A stretch of DNA of 64,000 nt from Anthropogastromicrobium sp052273485 (GTDB taxonomy: Bacteria; Bacillota; Clostridia; Lachnospirales; Lachnospiraceae): the NCBI GenBank assembly GCA_052273485.1, contig DAVZID010000002.1, forward strand, positions 67,688 to 131,687, read 5' to 3'. The translations under genes were made by a program, and so were the position numbers. Shown piece by piece: positions 1-7,678 of this stretch. Numbering within the stretch: position 1 is the stretch's first letter; every line of letters starts with the position of its first letter. The notes below the pieces were generated by a model. The model worked only from the letters and a program-made list of their open reading frames with translations. It did no database searches and had not been told where the DNA came from.

Positions 1-140
1 TAAATGATGCTGGTTTCTGGCTGGTAGGAACATTTTTGCACATTGATGAGAAAACAACATTGAAGTCATGGACAGTGATGGAAACGTTGATTGGCATTAG
101 TGCATTGATTGTAAGTATGATAATTTCAATTGTTGCCTGA
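1..140 (+). CDS. GntP-family gluconate-type permease, C-terminal end (partial)
   Basis: Only the last 45 codons are in the window, read in the frame starting at base 3 and ending with TGA at 138-140. The peptide contains NDAGFW near its start, followed by a KSWTVMET stretch and a hydrophobic last helix. This is the typical tail of GntP-family proton symporters for gluconate and related sugar acids. It ends 50 bases before an IlvD/Edd-type dehydratase, so the two probably form a sugar-acid uptake and dehydration operon. The substrate cannot be told from the tail alone. Confidence 0.7.
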   Translation, partial: NDAGFWLVGTFLHIDEKTTLKSWTVMETLIGISALIVSMIISIVA

Positions 141-190
141 TCAATTTTAGAAAACAGGTGTTGGAATCATCAAAAATATGGAGGAAAAAC

Positions 191-1933
191 ATGGAATTAA
201 CAAGTCAGAAAATGAGAAAGCTGGCACCGGAGCTGGATCCGCTGCGTATTGGAACTGGTTGGAAGAAGGAAGATCTGGACAAGGTACAGGTCATGATTGA
301 GAGCACATATGGAGACAGCCATCCGGGAAGCGGTCATTTAAATATTCTGGTGGAGGAAGTGAGAAAAGGAATCGAAGAAGAGGGCGGCTTTGGTGCACGC
401 TATTTCTGCACAGATATATGTGATGGCGAGAGCCAGGGAACAGACGGTATCAACTACAGCCTTGCAAGCCGCGAGATGATTGCAAATATGATTGAGATTC
501 ACGCAAATGCTACACCATTTGATGCAGGTGTGTATCTGTCTAGCTGTGATAAGGGTGTGCCGGGAAATCTGATCGGTATGGCAAGAGTAAATATTCCGGC
601 CGTGTTTGTTCCGGGCGGAACTATGAATGCAGGCCCTGAAATGCTTACATTAGAGCAGCTCGGAATGTACAGCGCAAAGTTTGAGCGAGGAGAGATAAGC
701 GAGGAGAAACTTGATTGGGCAAAGTGCAATGCTTGTCCAAGCTGTGGTGCCTGCTCATTTATCGGAACAGCATCCACTATGCAGATTATGGCAGAGGCAC
801 TTGGTCTAGCTTTGCCGGGAAGTGCACTGATGCCAGCGACAAGTCCGGATTTGCTTGCATTTGCGCGTGAAGCAGGAAGACAGTCAGTTCGTCTTGCCAC
901 AATGGAGCATATGTGTCCATCTGATATTGTTAATATAGAGAGCTTTGAGAATGCAATTTTAGTACATGCAGCAATCTCTGGAAGCACAAACTGCTTATTG
1001 CATCTGCCGGCAATTGCACACGAATTTGGCATTGAGATTACAGGTGATACTTTTGACCGTCTTCATAGAAATGCGCGTTATTTATTAGATGTGCGCCCGG
1101 CAGGACGCTGGCCAGCTGAGTGTTTCTATTATGCAGGCGGTGTGCCAGCCATCATGGAAGAGATCAAGGAACATCTTCATCTGAATGTCATGACAGTCAC
1201 AGGAAAGACACTTGGTGAAAATCTTGATGAGCTGCGTGCAAATGGATTTTATGAAAAGTGTAATCACTGGCTTGATGAGTTTAATAAGCGCTATCAGCTT
1301 AATCTGACAAGAGAGGATATTATTCGTCCATACGATAAGGCAATTGGTACAGATGGAAGCATCGCAATTCTGCGTGGAAATCTGGCACCAGAAGGCGCAG
1401 TTATCAAACATACTGCTTGCCCTAAGGAGATGTTTAAGGCAGTACTTCGCGCAAGACCATTTGACAGCGAGGAAGAGTGTCTGGATGCTGTATTAAAGCA
1501 TAAGGTACAAAAGGGTGATGCAGTTTTTATTCGCTATGAGGGTCCGAAGGGAAGCGGAATGCCAGAGATGTTTTATACCTCAGAGGCAATCAGCAGTGAC
1601 AAGGAGCTTGGAAAAAGTATTGCACTGATCACAGACGGACGTTTCTCAGGTGCATCCACAGGACCAGTTATTGGTCATTGCAGCCCAGAGGCAGTAGATG
1701 GCGGTCCGATTGCGCTTGTAGAAGAGGGTGATTTGATTGAGATTGATGTGAAAGAGCGAAAACTTAATATCATTGGAGTAAATGGAGTGCATAAGACACC
1801 AGAGGAAATTGATGAGATTTTAAAAAAGCGCCGCAAAAACTGGAAGCCGAGAGCACCAAAGTACAGCAAGGGCGTTATGGGACTTTTCACTCGTCATGCA
1901 GTAAGCCCAATGAAAGGTGCTTATCTGGAATAA
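191..1933 (+). CDS. IlvD/Edd-family dehydratase, probably sugar-acid dehydratase
   Basis: 580 residues from ATG 191, chosen because GGAGG lies just upstream and the family start fits; a GTG at 158 is in frame but has no ribosome binding site. The protein has the family's Fe-S and Mg2+ motifs: ICDGE near residue 76, CDKGVPGN at 119-126 and the CPSCGACSFIGTASTM block at about 182-197. The GTASTM ending is what I know from [2Fe-2S] sugar-acid dehydratases such as arabinonate dehydratase; branched-chain dihydroxy-acid dehydratases usually read TANTM. With a GntP-type permease directly upstream, dehydration of an aldonate to a 2-keto-3-deoxy acid is the better guess. A true ilvD in valine/isoleucine synthesis is not excluded. 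Confidence 0.75.
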   Translation: MELTSQKMRKLAPELDPLRIGTGWKKEDLDKVQVMIESTYGDSHPGSGHLNILVEEVRKGIEEEGGFGARYFCTDICDGESQGTDGINYSLASREMIANMIEIHANATPFDAGVYLSSCDKGVPGNLIGMARVNIPAVFVPGGTMNAGPEMLTLEQLGMYSAKFERGEISEEKLDWAKCNACPSCGACSFIGTASTMQIMAEALGLALPGSALMPATSPDLLAFAREAGRQSVRLATMEHMCPSDIVNIESFENAILVHAAISGSTNCLLHLPAIAHEFGIEITGDTFDRLHRNARYLLDVRPAGRWPAECFYYAGGVPAIMEEIKEHLHLNVMTVTGKTLGENLDELRANGFYEKCNHWLDEFNKRYQLNLTREDIIRPYDKAIGTDGSIAILRGNLAPEGAVIKHTACPKEMFKAVLRARPFDSEEECLDAVLKHKVQKGDAVFIRYEGPKGSGMPEMFYTSEAISSDKELGKSIALITDGRFSGASTGPVIGHCSPEAVDGGPIALVEEGDLIEIDVKERKLNIIGVNGVHKTPEEIDEILKKRRKNWKPRAPKYSKGVMGLFTRHAVSPMKGAYLE

Positions 1934-1990
1934 AAAACAATAAATATTGAGACAGATATAAGAAGGTGTGTACCAAACGGAAAGAAATAA

Positions 1991-2026
1991 GCTAGTGGGG
2001 TCGGTTTAAGAGCCGACCCCATTAGC
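1991..2026. terminator. Strong hairpin between convergent genes
   Basis: Arms GCTAGTGGGGTCGGTT (1991-2006) and AGCCGACCCCATTAGC (2011-2026) pair over 16 positions with two wobbles and a 4-base loop. It sits between the stop of the dehydratase gene and the stop of the convergent M42 peptidase gene, so it may end transcription from both sides. A short T-rich stretch follows on the plus side. Confidence 0.7.
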
Positions 2027-2048
2027 TTTATGCAAGGTAAAAATTTGA

Positions 2049-3140
2049 TCAGAAGGAACGGATGATTTCCTCTGTCATAGAGCGAACAACTTCGGTTGCT
2101 AACTGTACGGTAGCTTCGAAGTCATAGTAAGAAGTAATTCCGTAATGAGAATGGATATAACGAACAGGAACACCAACAACGATTACCGGGATACCATCAA
2201 GTGAGGTGTTAATGATCGCACCATTGTTTCCGCCACCCTCACGGACAGAAGACTGTACAGCTAGTCCCTTTTCTTCAGCAAGATCTAATACGTAGCGCTG
2301 ATATCTTGGGGAGCAGACAATTGATTTGTCCATAAAACGAAGCATTGGACCTTTTTTAAGAGCTGTCTGAATGGCATATGGCTCAGTAAAGGTATCATCA
2401 GCAGGGCATCCCTCGAAACACAGTGCAATTTGTGGAGCAACCTTTCCGACTGCAACCTTAACACCACGCTCGCCAAGCTCCTCTTGTGTAGATAACACAC
2501 CTACCAGATCAACATTTAAATTCTCATCTGCGAGACGGCGCATAGTCTCAATAAGGGCAGCACAGCCAATTCGGCAGTCAAAGCCCTTTCCGATCATGAC
2601 ATCATGTTCCTCGTCATAGGAGAAATGTACGTCAGAAATAATAGGCTCACCAATGCGGATACCAAAGTTTTCAACAGCATCTTCCTTGCTTGTTGCACCG
2701 ATATCAATTACAAGAGACTGAATCGATGTGGAACCAGCATTCTGACGCTCGGCAGGTGTCATAAAATGAGGTGGTTTAGCTGCAATTACGCCAGGAATAA
2801 AATTGCCATATTTATTGCGTACAAGAACCTTAGATGCCGGGAGAGAATTATCGCTCCAGCCACCGAGGGAAACAAAGCGAAGTGTTCCATTTGGCTTGAT
2901 TGAATGAACCATAAGTCCAACCTCATCACTATGGGCATCAAGCATAAAAACAGGCTTATTACCTGTATTGTTCTTGGAACGCAAATAGAGATTGCGCAGG
3001 CAATCCTCCTCAACATCAGCAAATTCTGCACCATATTTTTTTGCCACAGCCACAGCCTCGTCCTCAAATCCGGATGGTGCCTTTGCATCAGACAGCTCCT
3101 GAATCATAGTAACTGCATTTTGATCTGGTTTGATTTTCAT
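2049..3140 (-). CDS. M42-family metallo-aminopeptidase (glutamyl aminopeptidase/endoglucanase M type)
   Basis: 363 residues, normal family length. The dinuclear metal site is visible: DAHSDEVG (His70, Asp72), GKGFDCRIG (Asp188), the general base pair STQEELG (Glu220-Glu221), CFEGCPADD (Glu243) and a C-terminal RYIHSHYG (His330). M42 enzymes are large cytoplasmic tetrahedral aminopeptidases that trim peptides. The start ATG at 3140 has AGAAAGGG upstream on the minus strand. The promoter at 3193-3221 faces this gene. It is divergent from hsp20. Exact peptide preference is unknown. Confidence 0.88.
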   Translation of the reverse strand: MKIKPDQNAVTMIQELSDAKAPSGFEDEAVAVAKKYGAEFADVEEDCLRNLYLRSKNNTGNKPVFMLDAHSDEVGLMVHSIKPNGTLRFVSLGGWSDNSLPASKVLVRNKYGNFIPGVIAAKPPHFMTPAERQNAGSTSIQSLVIDIGATSKEDAVENFGIRIGEPIISDVHFSYDEEHDVMIGKGFDCRIGCAALIETMRRLADENLNVDLVGVLSTQEELGERGVKVAVGKVAPQIALCFEGCPADDTFTEPYAIQTALKKGPMLRFMDKSIVCSPRYQRYVLDLAEEKGLAVQSSVREGGGNNGAIINTSLDGIPVIVVGVPVRYIHSHYGITSYYDFEATVQLATEVVRSMTEEIIRSF

Positions 3141-3192
3141 ATCATTTTCCCTTTCTTATTAGTTAGAATATTGTATTCCTCTATATTCGAGT

Positions 3193-3221
3193 ATCATATC
3201 ATTTCTGGGGAAAAAATACAA
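3193..3221 (-). promoter_or_regulatory. Sigma-A promoter of the M42 peptidase gene
   Basis: On the minus strand, -35 TTGTAT (3221-3216) and -10 TATGAT (3198-3193) are separated by exactly 17 bases, about 50 bases upstream of the start codon. Confidence 0.6.
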
Positions 3222-3275
3222 GATAACAAAATTATTCCATGTACTATAAAAAATAGTAATAATTCCTAAAAATAT

Positions 3276-3320
3276 GGCTCTTCAGGGGTGAGTGTGGGTA
3301 AAAATCACCCCTGAAGAGCC
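3276..3320. repeat. Perfect 16-bp inverted repeat between divergent genes
   Basis: GGCTCTTCAGGGGTGA (3276-3291) is repeated in perfect inverted form as TCACCCCTGAAGAGCC (3305-3320) with a 13-base spacer. It lies upstream of both divergent genes (M42 peptidase and hsp20) and has no U-tract on either side, so neither a simple terminator nor a known operator explains it. Confidence 0.75.
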
Positions 3321-3419
3321 GAAAAAATGGCGTGATCTTATATTTAAAGAACAGCCTTTTGGTCTGGTCAAAGATAGGCAAAAAGGGAAACGATATTTTC
3401 ACAAAATCTTCACAAAAAA

Positions 3420-3462
3420 TTAGCACTCACCTCTTGACAGTGCTAATAATAAGTGCTATAGT
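3420..3462 (+). promoter_or_regulatory. CIRCE (HrcA) operator overlapping the hsp20 promoter
   Basis: TTAGCACTC (3420-3428), nine spacer bases and CAGTGCTAA (3438-3446) match the CIRCE consensus TTAGCACTC-N9-GAGTGCTAA with one mismatch. The -35 TTGACA (3434-3439) lies inside the operator and is followed after exactly 17 bases by -10 TATAGT (3457-3462). HrcA bound here would block RNA polymerase, so the downstream small heat-shock gene should be induced by heat or protein misfolding. Confidence 0.9.
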
Positions 3463-3493
3463 ACACATAGAACAAAGGAAGGGGATAAAGAAG

Positions 3494-3538
3494 ATGCCCC
3501 TTGGAAACCTTGGTTCTGCAGCGGAAGCTGCTAAATGA
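3494..3538 (+). CDS. Possible 14-residue leader peptide upstream of hsp20
   Basis: ATG 3494 follows AAGGAAGGGG at a good spacing and encodes MPLGNLGSAAEAAK before TGA. It is the first open frame in the hsp20 transcript. The RNA after and within it forms three hairpins: GCAGC/GCTGC (3518-3531), TGCAGCG/CGCTGCA (3577-3592) and TCCAAAA/TTTTGGA (3610-3628). A role as leader peptide or in a thermosensor-like 5' region is inference; the frame could be chance. Confidence 0.35.
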   Translation: MPLGNLGSAAEAAK

Positions 3539-3657
3539 AATACCGCGCCGGAAGCGTCCGGGGTGTCAAGATAGATTGCAGCGGGCGCTGCAGGTGTTAA
3601 AAAATAAAATCCAAAAGACCATTTTGGAGCATGAAGCATTGAAAGGAGATTTTGATT

Positions 3658-4107
3658 ATGTTAGTACCGAGTATTTTTGCAGATAGTTTATTTGATGATT
3701 TCTTTGGTTTTCCATTTACGGATGATAAGAAGGCAGAGAAAAAGCTGTATGGTCACAATGCAGCAAACCTGATGAAGACCGATATTCAGGAGTACGATGA
3801 CGGCTATCAGTTAGAGATTGATCTTCCGGGCTTCAAGAAAGACGAAGTACATGCCGAGTTAAAGGATGGCTATCTGGTAGTCAGCGCTGAGAAGGGTCTC
3901 GACGAGGACGAGCAGGATAAGAAGACTGGCAAGTATTTAAGAAGAGAGCGTTATGCAGGTTCCTGCCAGAGAAGCTACTATGTTGGCAAGGATATCACCG
4001 AAGAGGATATTAAGGCACAGTTCCAGCATGGTATGTTGACACTGTTTGTTCCGAAGAAGGAAGCAAAGCCGGTTGTAGAAGAGAAGAAACACATTACAAT
4101 CGAATAA
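3658..4107 (+). CDS. Hsp20/alpha-crystallin family small heat-shock protein
   Basis: 149 residues from ATG 3658, which has AAAGGAG nine bases upstream. The protein shows the alpha-crystallin domain: TDIQEYDDGYQLEIDLPGF near residues 35-55, then GYLVVSAEK and a C-terminal GMLTLFVPKK strand. Small heat-shock proteins are ATP-independent holdases that keep unfolded proteins soluble in the cytoplasm. The N-terminal LFDDFFGFPF stretch is typical for substrate binding and oligomer formation. The gene is monocistronic, with a CIRCE operator in its promoter, a long (about 190 base) leader and a terminator after the stop. Confidence 0.93.
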   Translation: MLVPSIFADSLFDDFFGFPFTDDKKAEKKLYGHNAANLMKTDIQEYDDGYQLEIDLPGFKKDEVHAELKDGYLVVSAEKGLDEDEQDKKTGKYLRRERYAGSCQRSYYVGKDITEEDIKAQFQHGMLTLFVPKKEAKPVVEEKKHITIE

Positions 4108-4186
4108 ATATAAAACAGAAATCAAATTGCAAATGACCGATCGAAATACAACAACAAAATCAATTGTAATTTGAATTAGTAAGTGG

Positions 4187-4219
4187 GGCGCATCCGAGAG
4201 GGTGCGCCTTATTTTATTT
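4187..4219 (+). terminator. Rho-independent terminator of hsp20
   Basis: Stem GGCGCATCC / GGGTGCGCC (4187-4195 with 4200-4208) closes a GAGA tetraloop and is followed by TTATTTTATTT. Confidence 0.88.
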
Positions 4220-4361
4220 GATAGAAAAGACAAGAAAATTGTGGTATGATTATTTTTGCCCTAGCATTGCATTGAAAAGAAAGTGGGGCATGGAAAAATC
4301 AAAACGATCGAAACAACGTAACTTCGATAAGAAAGCTAAGGAAGTGAGGAGAGAGGTTTGC

Positions 4362-5102
4362 ATGAACAAATTTTCAGATGAGAAAACAACAATATTGAAT
4401 CATTTTAATGATTCTAATAATTTGAATAATAAGGAAGCGAACGGGTGGGCCAACATCCACGGTGCGATTTTTGATGTGGATGGCACACTTCTTAACTCGA
4501 TGGTAATCTGGGAGGAGGCAGCGGTGCGCTATCTGCATAGCCTCGGACTAGAGCCAGAAGAAAATCTTTCGGAAAAGATTATGACGATGTCGATGGAAGA
4601 GGGCGCAGACTATGTGATTGAACATTATGGTGTCAATCTGACGAGAAAAGAGATTTTAAATGGTATTCGAGAGCTGATTCGTGGCTTTTACGAGGATGAG
4701 GTGCAGCTAAAGCCAGGCGTGGAACAAGTAATTAAGTTACTTGCAGCAAAAGAGATTCCAATGATCATCGCAACTTCAAGTGACGCTGAGTGCGTCATAG
4801 CAGGCTTAAAGCGTCTGGGCGTTTGGACGTATTTTAAAGGAATTTTGACCTGCACCGATATCGGAAAGGGAAAAACAGAGCCCGATATTTATCTTGCTGC
4901 TGCAAAAGAGATAGGAAGCAGTCCTTCCGAAACGATTGTATTTGAGGATGCACTTCATGCAATCATTACTGCAAAAAATGCAGGCTTTATCACAGCAGGT
5001 ATTTATGATTCTTATAATCAGGATGAAGAGAAGATTCGTAAGATCGCAGATTACTACTATAAGAGATGGGCTGAAGTAAGCGAAGCAATGCTGAAAAAAT
5101 AA
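4362..5102 (+). CDS. HAD-superfamily phosphatase, beta-phosphoglucomutase-like
   Basis: 246 residues from ATG 4362, preceded by GAGGAGAGAGG; an upstream in-frame extension lacks family similarity. HAD motif I is FDVDGTLLNS (nucleophile Asp38, Asp40), motif II is IIATSSD near residue 150, and motif III/IV is ETIVFEDALHAI near residue 195. The helical cap between motifs I and II fits the beta-phosphoglucomutase/phosphatase group. Substrate is unknown; sugar phosphates are usual for the group. The first 30 residues are Asn-rich and precede the conserved fold, so the true start might be later. The gene stands alone. Confidence 0.82.
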   Translation: MNKFSDEKTTILNHFNDSNNLNNKEANGWANIHGAIFDVDGTLLNSMVIWEEAAVRYLHSLGLEPEENLSEKIMTMSMEEGADYVIEHYGVNLTRKEILNGIRELIRGFYEDEVQLKPGVEQVIKLLAAKEIPMIIATSSDAECVIAGLKRLGVWTYFKGILTCTDIGKGKTEPDIYLAAAKEIGSSPSETIVFEDALHAIITAKNAGFITAGIYDSYNQDEEKIRKIADYYYKRWAEVSEAMLKK

Positions 5103-5153
5103 AATTAACGTCATTATTCAGAACACATTCACAAATCAACAAATAATGAAAAA

Positions 5154-5192
5154 ACCGCTTTCCGGTCACGAGTTTCCCGAAAAGCGGTTAAA
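5154..5192 (-). terminator. Terminator of the tRNA-Tyr/tRNA-Leu transcript
   Basis: On the minus strand AACCGCTTTTCGG pairs with CCGGAAAGCGGTT and is followed by TTTTTTCATT. It lies downstream of the two minus-strand tRNA genes. Confidence 0.8.
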
Positions 5193-5276
5193 AACAAAAA
5201 ATAACAAAAAAAAAAAAATAAAATAAAACGAAAATGAGAAAATGAAAAACAGCAATCTCTCGATTACTGTTTTCAA

Positions 5277-5362
5277 TGCCGCAGACCGGAATCGAACCGG
5301 TACGGGTATCACTACCCACGGGATTTTAAGTCCCGGGCGTCTGCCAGTTCCGCCACTGCGGC
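5277..5362 (-). tRNA. tRNA-Leu (anticodon TAA)
   Basis: Acceptor GCCGCAG pairs with CTGCGGC, discriminator A at 5277. The anticodon loop CTTAAAA contains TAA, the T loop is GGTTCGATTCC, and there is a long variable arm as expected for a class II tRNA. CCA is not encoded. It is transcribed after tRNA-Tyr in the same minus-strand unit, separated by 21 bases that form a small AGCTTC/GAAGCT hairpin. Confidence 0.95.
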
Positions 5363-5383
5363 ATAGCTTCTTGCGAAGCTTAA

Positions 5384-5465
5384 TGGATGGAGGTGGATTC
5401 GAACCACCGAAGCGTGTTGCAGCAGATTTACAGTCTGTCCCCTTTGGCCACTCGGGAATCCATCC
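5384..5465 (-). tRNA. tRNA-Tyr (anticodon GTA)
   Basis: Acceptor GGATGGA pairs with TCCATCC, discriminator A at 5384. The anticodon loop reads CTGTAAA (GTA), the T arm is GGTGGTTCGAATCCACC, and the long variable arm is present. CCA is not encoded. Confidence 0.95.
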
Positions 5466-5498
5466 GTGTCATGTTTTGTATTTCCTTGACAGTTATGT

Positions 5499-5527
5499 AT
5501 GATACCACAACTCCAAATAAAATGCAA
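5499..5527 (-). promoter_or_regulatory. Promoter of the tRNA-Tyr/tRNA-Leu unit
   Basis: Minus-strand -35 TTGCAT (5527-5522) and -10 TATCAT (5504-5499) with a 17-base spacer, about 34 bases before the tRNA-Tyr 5' end. Confidence 0.75.
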
Positions 5528-5626
5528 GCACTTTTTTGAAAAATTTCAATTTTTTTTTCAAATCCTTATTTTTTAATACACAGAGATCAGTTTGTCTAAT
5601 TTTGGACACTGTGAAACCTTTGTCTA

Positions 5627-5742
5627 TTGAAGGCATAAACGAAAAAAATTATAATCGAGTGTGCGAATTATAATGGATTACAGTTTTTGGAAACAGTTTA
5701 ATAGAAAATTTTCTTTTCTTTTCCATATAAAACTGGTATACT
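5627..5742 (+). promoter_or_regulatory. Promoter region of the ATP synthase operon
   Basis: The gap from 5466 to about 5750 holds two promoter candidates facing the atp operon. The first is TTGAAG (5627-5632), 17 bases, TATAAT (5650-5655). The second is an extended -10, TG-G-TATACT at 5734-5742, just upstream of the first gene and without a clear -35. An imperfect inverted repeat of ATTATAATCG straddles the first -10 and could bind a regulator. The remainder of the gap is AT-rich with no other feature seen. Confidence 0.55.
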
Positions 5743-5751
5743 AATTAGCAA

Positions 5752-6000
5752 ATGGTGAAAGGATGGTGTCTGTTTGTGATTATTCAGTTAGGTCTGACAC
5801 TTGTGATCCCTCTCCTTGCTTGTCTGTATTTTTGTTACTGGCTTTGTGAGCATACGGGTGTGGGTAGCTGGGTCTATATCGTTGGTCTGATTCTTGGGAT
5901 TGGAGCCGGCATTATGACTTGGTATAAGCTGTATCTGCGCTCCAAAGCACATAATAAAAAAAAGGACAGAAAACCATTCGGATTCAATGATCATATTTAA
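5752..6000 (+). CDS. AtpZ-like small membrane protein of the ATP synthase operon
   Basis: 82 residues with two hydrophobic helices (about 8-28 and 37-57) joined by a short loop, ending in a basic tail. The IIQLGLTLVIPL start of helix 1 and the overall plan fit the AtpZ/AtpI group (F0F1-ATPase gene 1), whose members help Mg2+ handling or assembly of the c ring. ATG 5752 has no clear ribosome binding site; GTG 5776 has AAAGGATGG at good spacing and could be the true start, shortening the protein by eight residues. It is the first gene of the atp operon, 21 bases before the AtpI-like gene. Confidence 0.7.
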   Translation: MVKGWCLFVIIQLGLTLVIPLLACLYFCYWLCEHTGVGSWVYIVGLILGIGAGIMTWYKLYLRSKAHNKKKDRKPFGFNDHI

Positions 6001-6021
6001 AAAGAAAGGGAAGGTGAGAGA

Positions 6022-6495
6022 ATGAGAAGTGTATCTCCTGCGGTAAAGCAGGAAACGATCCGGATTGCGTCCGGAACGGCCATTGGTGTCGTATTGATGT
6101 GGATTGTATTTTTCGTCCTTCATCAAGCTATGCCAGAAAAAATACCGTTTGATTACACGGTATTTCTTGCCGGTATCGGCGGTCTGATCTTCGCAGTCGG
6201 AAATTTCTTTCTGATGGGCCTTACCGTTCAGAAGGTAGCTGCTGAGACCGACGAGGGCAGGGCGCGCCAGCGAATGCAGGTTAGTCAGCGTCAGCGAACG
6301 CTTTTGATGCTTGCATGGGGCATTGTGGCACTTGCAGCTCCTTGCTTTAACGGAGCGGCCGGAATCATCCCGCTTCTGTTTCCTAGTATGGTAATTAAGA
6401 TCTATTATCTTACCATCGGAAAAAATAAGCTTGCGCAGGAAAAAAGGGACAGTCAGGCAGCTGCCCCCACAGCTGGGAAAGGAAGTGAGAAGTAA
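6022..6495 (+). CDS. ATP synthase subunit I-like membrane protein
   Basis: 157 residues with four hydrophobic helices (about 13-35, 45-66, 93-110 and 114-132), with a charged loop between the second and third. This layout and position immediately before atpB match AtpI, a chaperone-like membrane protein that assists c-ring assembly. Sequence conservation in this family is weak, so the call rests mainly on topology and location. It starts after GGGAAGGTGAGAG and ends three bases before atpB, so translation is probably coupled. Confidence 0.7.
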   Translation: MRSVSPAVKQETIRIASGTAIGVVLMWIVFFVLHQAMPEKIPFDYTVFLAGIGGLIFAVGNFFLMGLTVQKVAAETDEGRARQRMQVSQRQRTLLMLAWGIVALAAPCFNGAAGIIPLLFPSMVIKIYYLTIGKNKLAQEKRDSQAAAPTAGKGSEK

Positions 6496-6498
6496 ACA

Positions 6499-7263
6499 AT
6501 GGATTTTGACATTTCAGGAGCTCAGGTGTTTTTTACAATCCCGACAAACATTCCAATTTTGGGTGATCTGCAGATCAGTGAGACCATGGTAGTCAGTTGG
6601 CTCGTAATGGCGATTATCGCCGTGCTTTGTCTATGGCTGACGCACGATCTGAAGGTGACAAATATCTCAAAACGTCAGGCGGTGGCTGAGTTTCTGGTAG
6701 AAAAGGCAAACAACTTTGTGCGCGGCAACACGGGTGGTCGTAAGTTTGACTATATGATTCCGTTTATCGCGGCACTGTTTACCACCAGTGTATTTTCAAA
6801 TCTGATCAGTCTTCTTGGTCTTCGAAGCCCGACAGCCGATCTTTCGACTGAGGCAGCATGGGCAGTGGTTGTATTTATAATGATCACGGCAAAGAAGATT
6901 CAGACAAATAAGCTTAGCGGATATTTAAAGGGCTTTACACAGCCAATTCCAGTTATGACGCCGTTTAACATTTTGTCTGAGCTAGCAACACCAGTCAGCA
7001 TGGCATGCCGTCATTTTGGAAATATTCTGTCTGGTGTCGTTATTGATGGTTTGATTTACGCAGCGCTTGCAACTGCAACAAAGGCGTTGTTTGGTCTGAT
7101 TCCTGGCGCAGTAGGCAATGTGCTTGGAACAATTCCGTTTTTGTCGGTGGGTCTTCCGGCAATTACATCTTTATATTTTGACTGGTTCTCAGGTGTTATG
7201 CAGGCATTCATTTTCTGTATGCTGACGATCATGTACATTGCAAACGCCGCAGAAGAGGGCTGA
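6499..7263 (+). CDS. atpB: F0F1 ATP synthase subunit a
   Basis: 254 residues, multi-spanning membrane protein. The essential arginine of the ion channel is seen in SMACRHFGNILSG (Arg171), and the family block FNILSELATPVS precedes it. Subunit a forms the two half-channels that let ions reach the c-ring carboxylates. It follows the AtpI-like gene directly and is 39 bases upstream of atpE. The membrane segments are typical of the family; which ion it conducts depends on the c subunit, which here has Na+-type ligands. Confidence 0.96.
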   Translation: MDFDISGAQVFFTIPTNIPILGDLQISETMVVSWLVMAIIAVLCLWLTHDLKVTNISKRQAVAEFLVEKANNFVRGNTGGRKFDYMIPFIAALFTTSVFSNLISLLGLRSPTADLSTEAAWAVVVFIMITAKKIQTNKLSGYLKGFTQPIPVMTPFNILSELATPVSMACRHFGNILSGVVIDGLIYAALATATKALFGLIPGAVGNVLGTIPFLSVGLPAITSLYFDWFSGVMQAFIFCMLTIMYIANAAEEG

Positions 7264-7302
7264 TAAAAAAGCAAAATGCTTTATTAACAGGAGGAAAAAA
7301 GA

Positions 7303-7581
7303 ATGGATTTTACAGTATTGGCTAAAGGTATTGCTCTTGCAGGTTGTGCAATCGGTGCAGGTTGCTCTCTGATCGCAGGTATTGGACCTGGTATTGGTGA
7401 AGGTAACGCAGTAGCAAAGGCTCTTGAGGCAATTGGACGTCAGCCAGAGTGCAAGGGTGATGTTACCAGTACCATGCTTCTTGGTTGTGCCGTTGCAGAG
7501 ACCACTGGTATTTACGGTTTCGTTACCGGTCTTCTTCTGATCTTCGTTGCACCGGGTATGTTCATGAACTTCTTAGGCTAA
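7303..7581 (+). CDS. atpE: F0F1 ATP synthase subunit c, Na+-type with two carboxylates
   Basis: 92 residues forming a two-helix hairpin with the polar loop ARQP-like GRQPE in the middle. The first helix carries PGIGEG (Glu33) and the second AVAETTGIY (Val64, Glu66, Thr67, Tyr71). In known Na+ c rings these positions are Gln or Glu, Val, Glu, Ser/Thr and Tyr. A Glu in the first helix gives the two-carboxylate version described for Fusobacterium nucleatum. The enzyme is thus predicted to couple to Na+, which fits an anaerobe with an Rnf-type or decarboxylase-driven sodium cycle, although no such pump is in this window. RBS AGGAGG lies just before ATG. Confidence 0.96.
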   Translation: MDFTVLAKGIALAGCAIGAGCSLIAGIGPGIGEGNAVAKALEAIGRQPECKGDVTSTMLLGCAVAETTGIYGFVTGLLLIFVAPGMFMNFLG

Positions 7582-7678
7582 TTCAAGAATTAAAAGAAAC
7601 GTAACACATTTGAATTCTGAAAAGACAATGAAAAAAAGAAACGTTGCTATCAGAATTAAGGAAAGGCATGGTTGACAC

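Noticed and set aside
499..1032. 177-residue minus-strand frame within the dehydratase gene
   Set aside because: It is antisense to a well-conserved coding region and has no start signals or family likeness.
5242..5527. Open frames over the tRNA genes
   Set aside because: Both strands read open only because of the two tRNA genes; the tRNA structures are complete.
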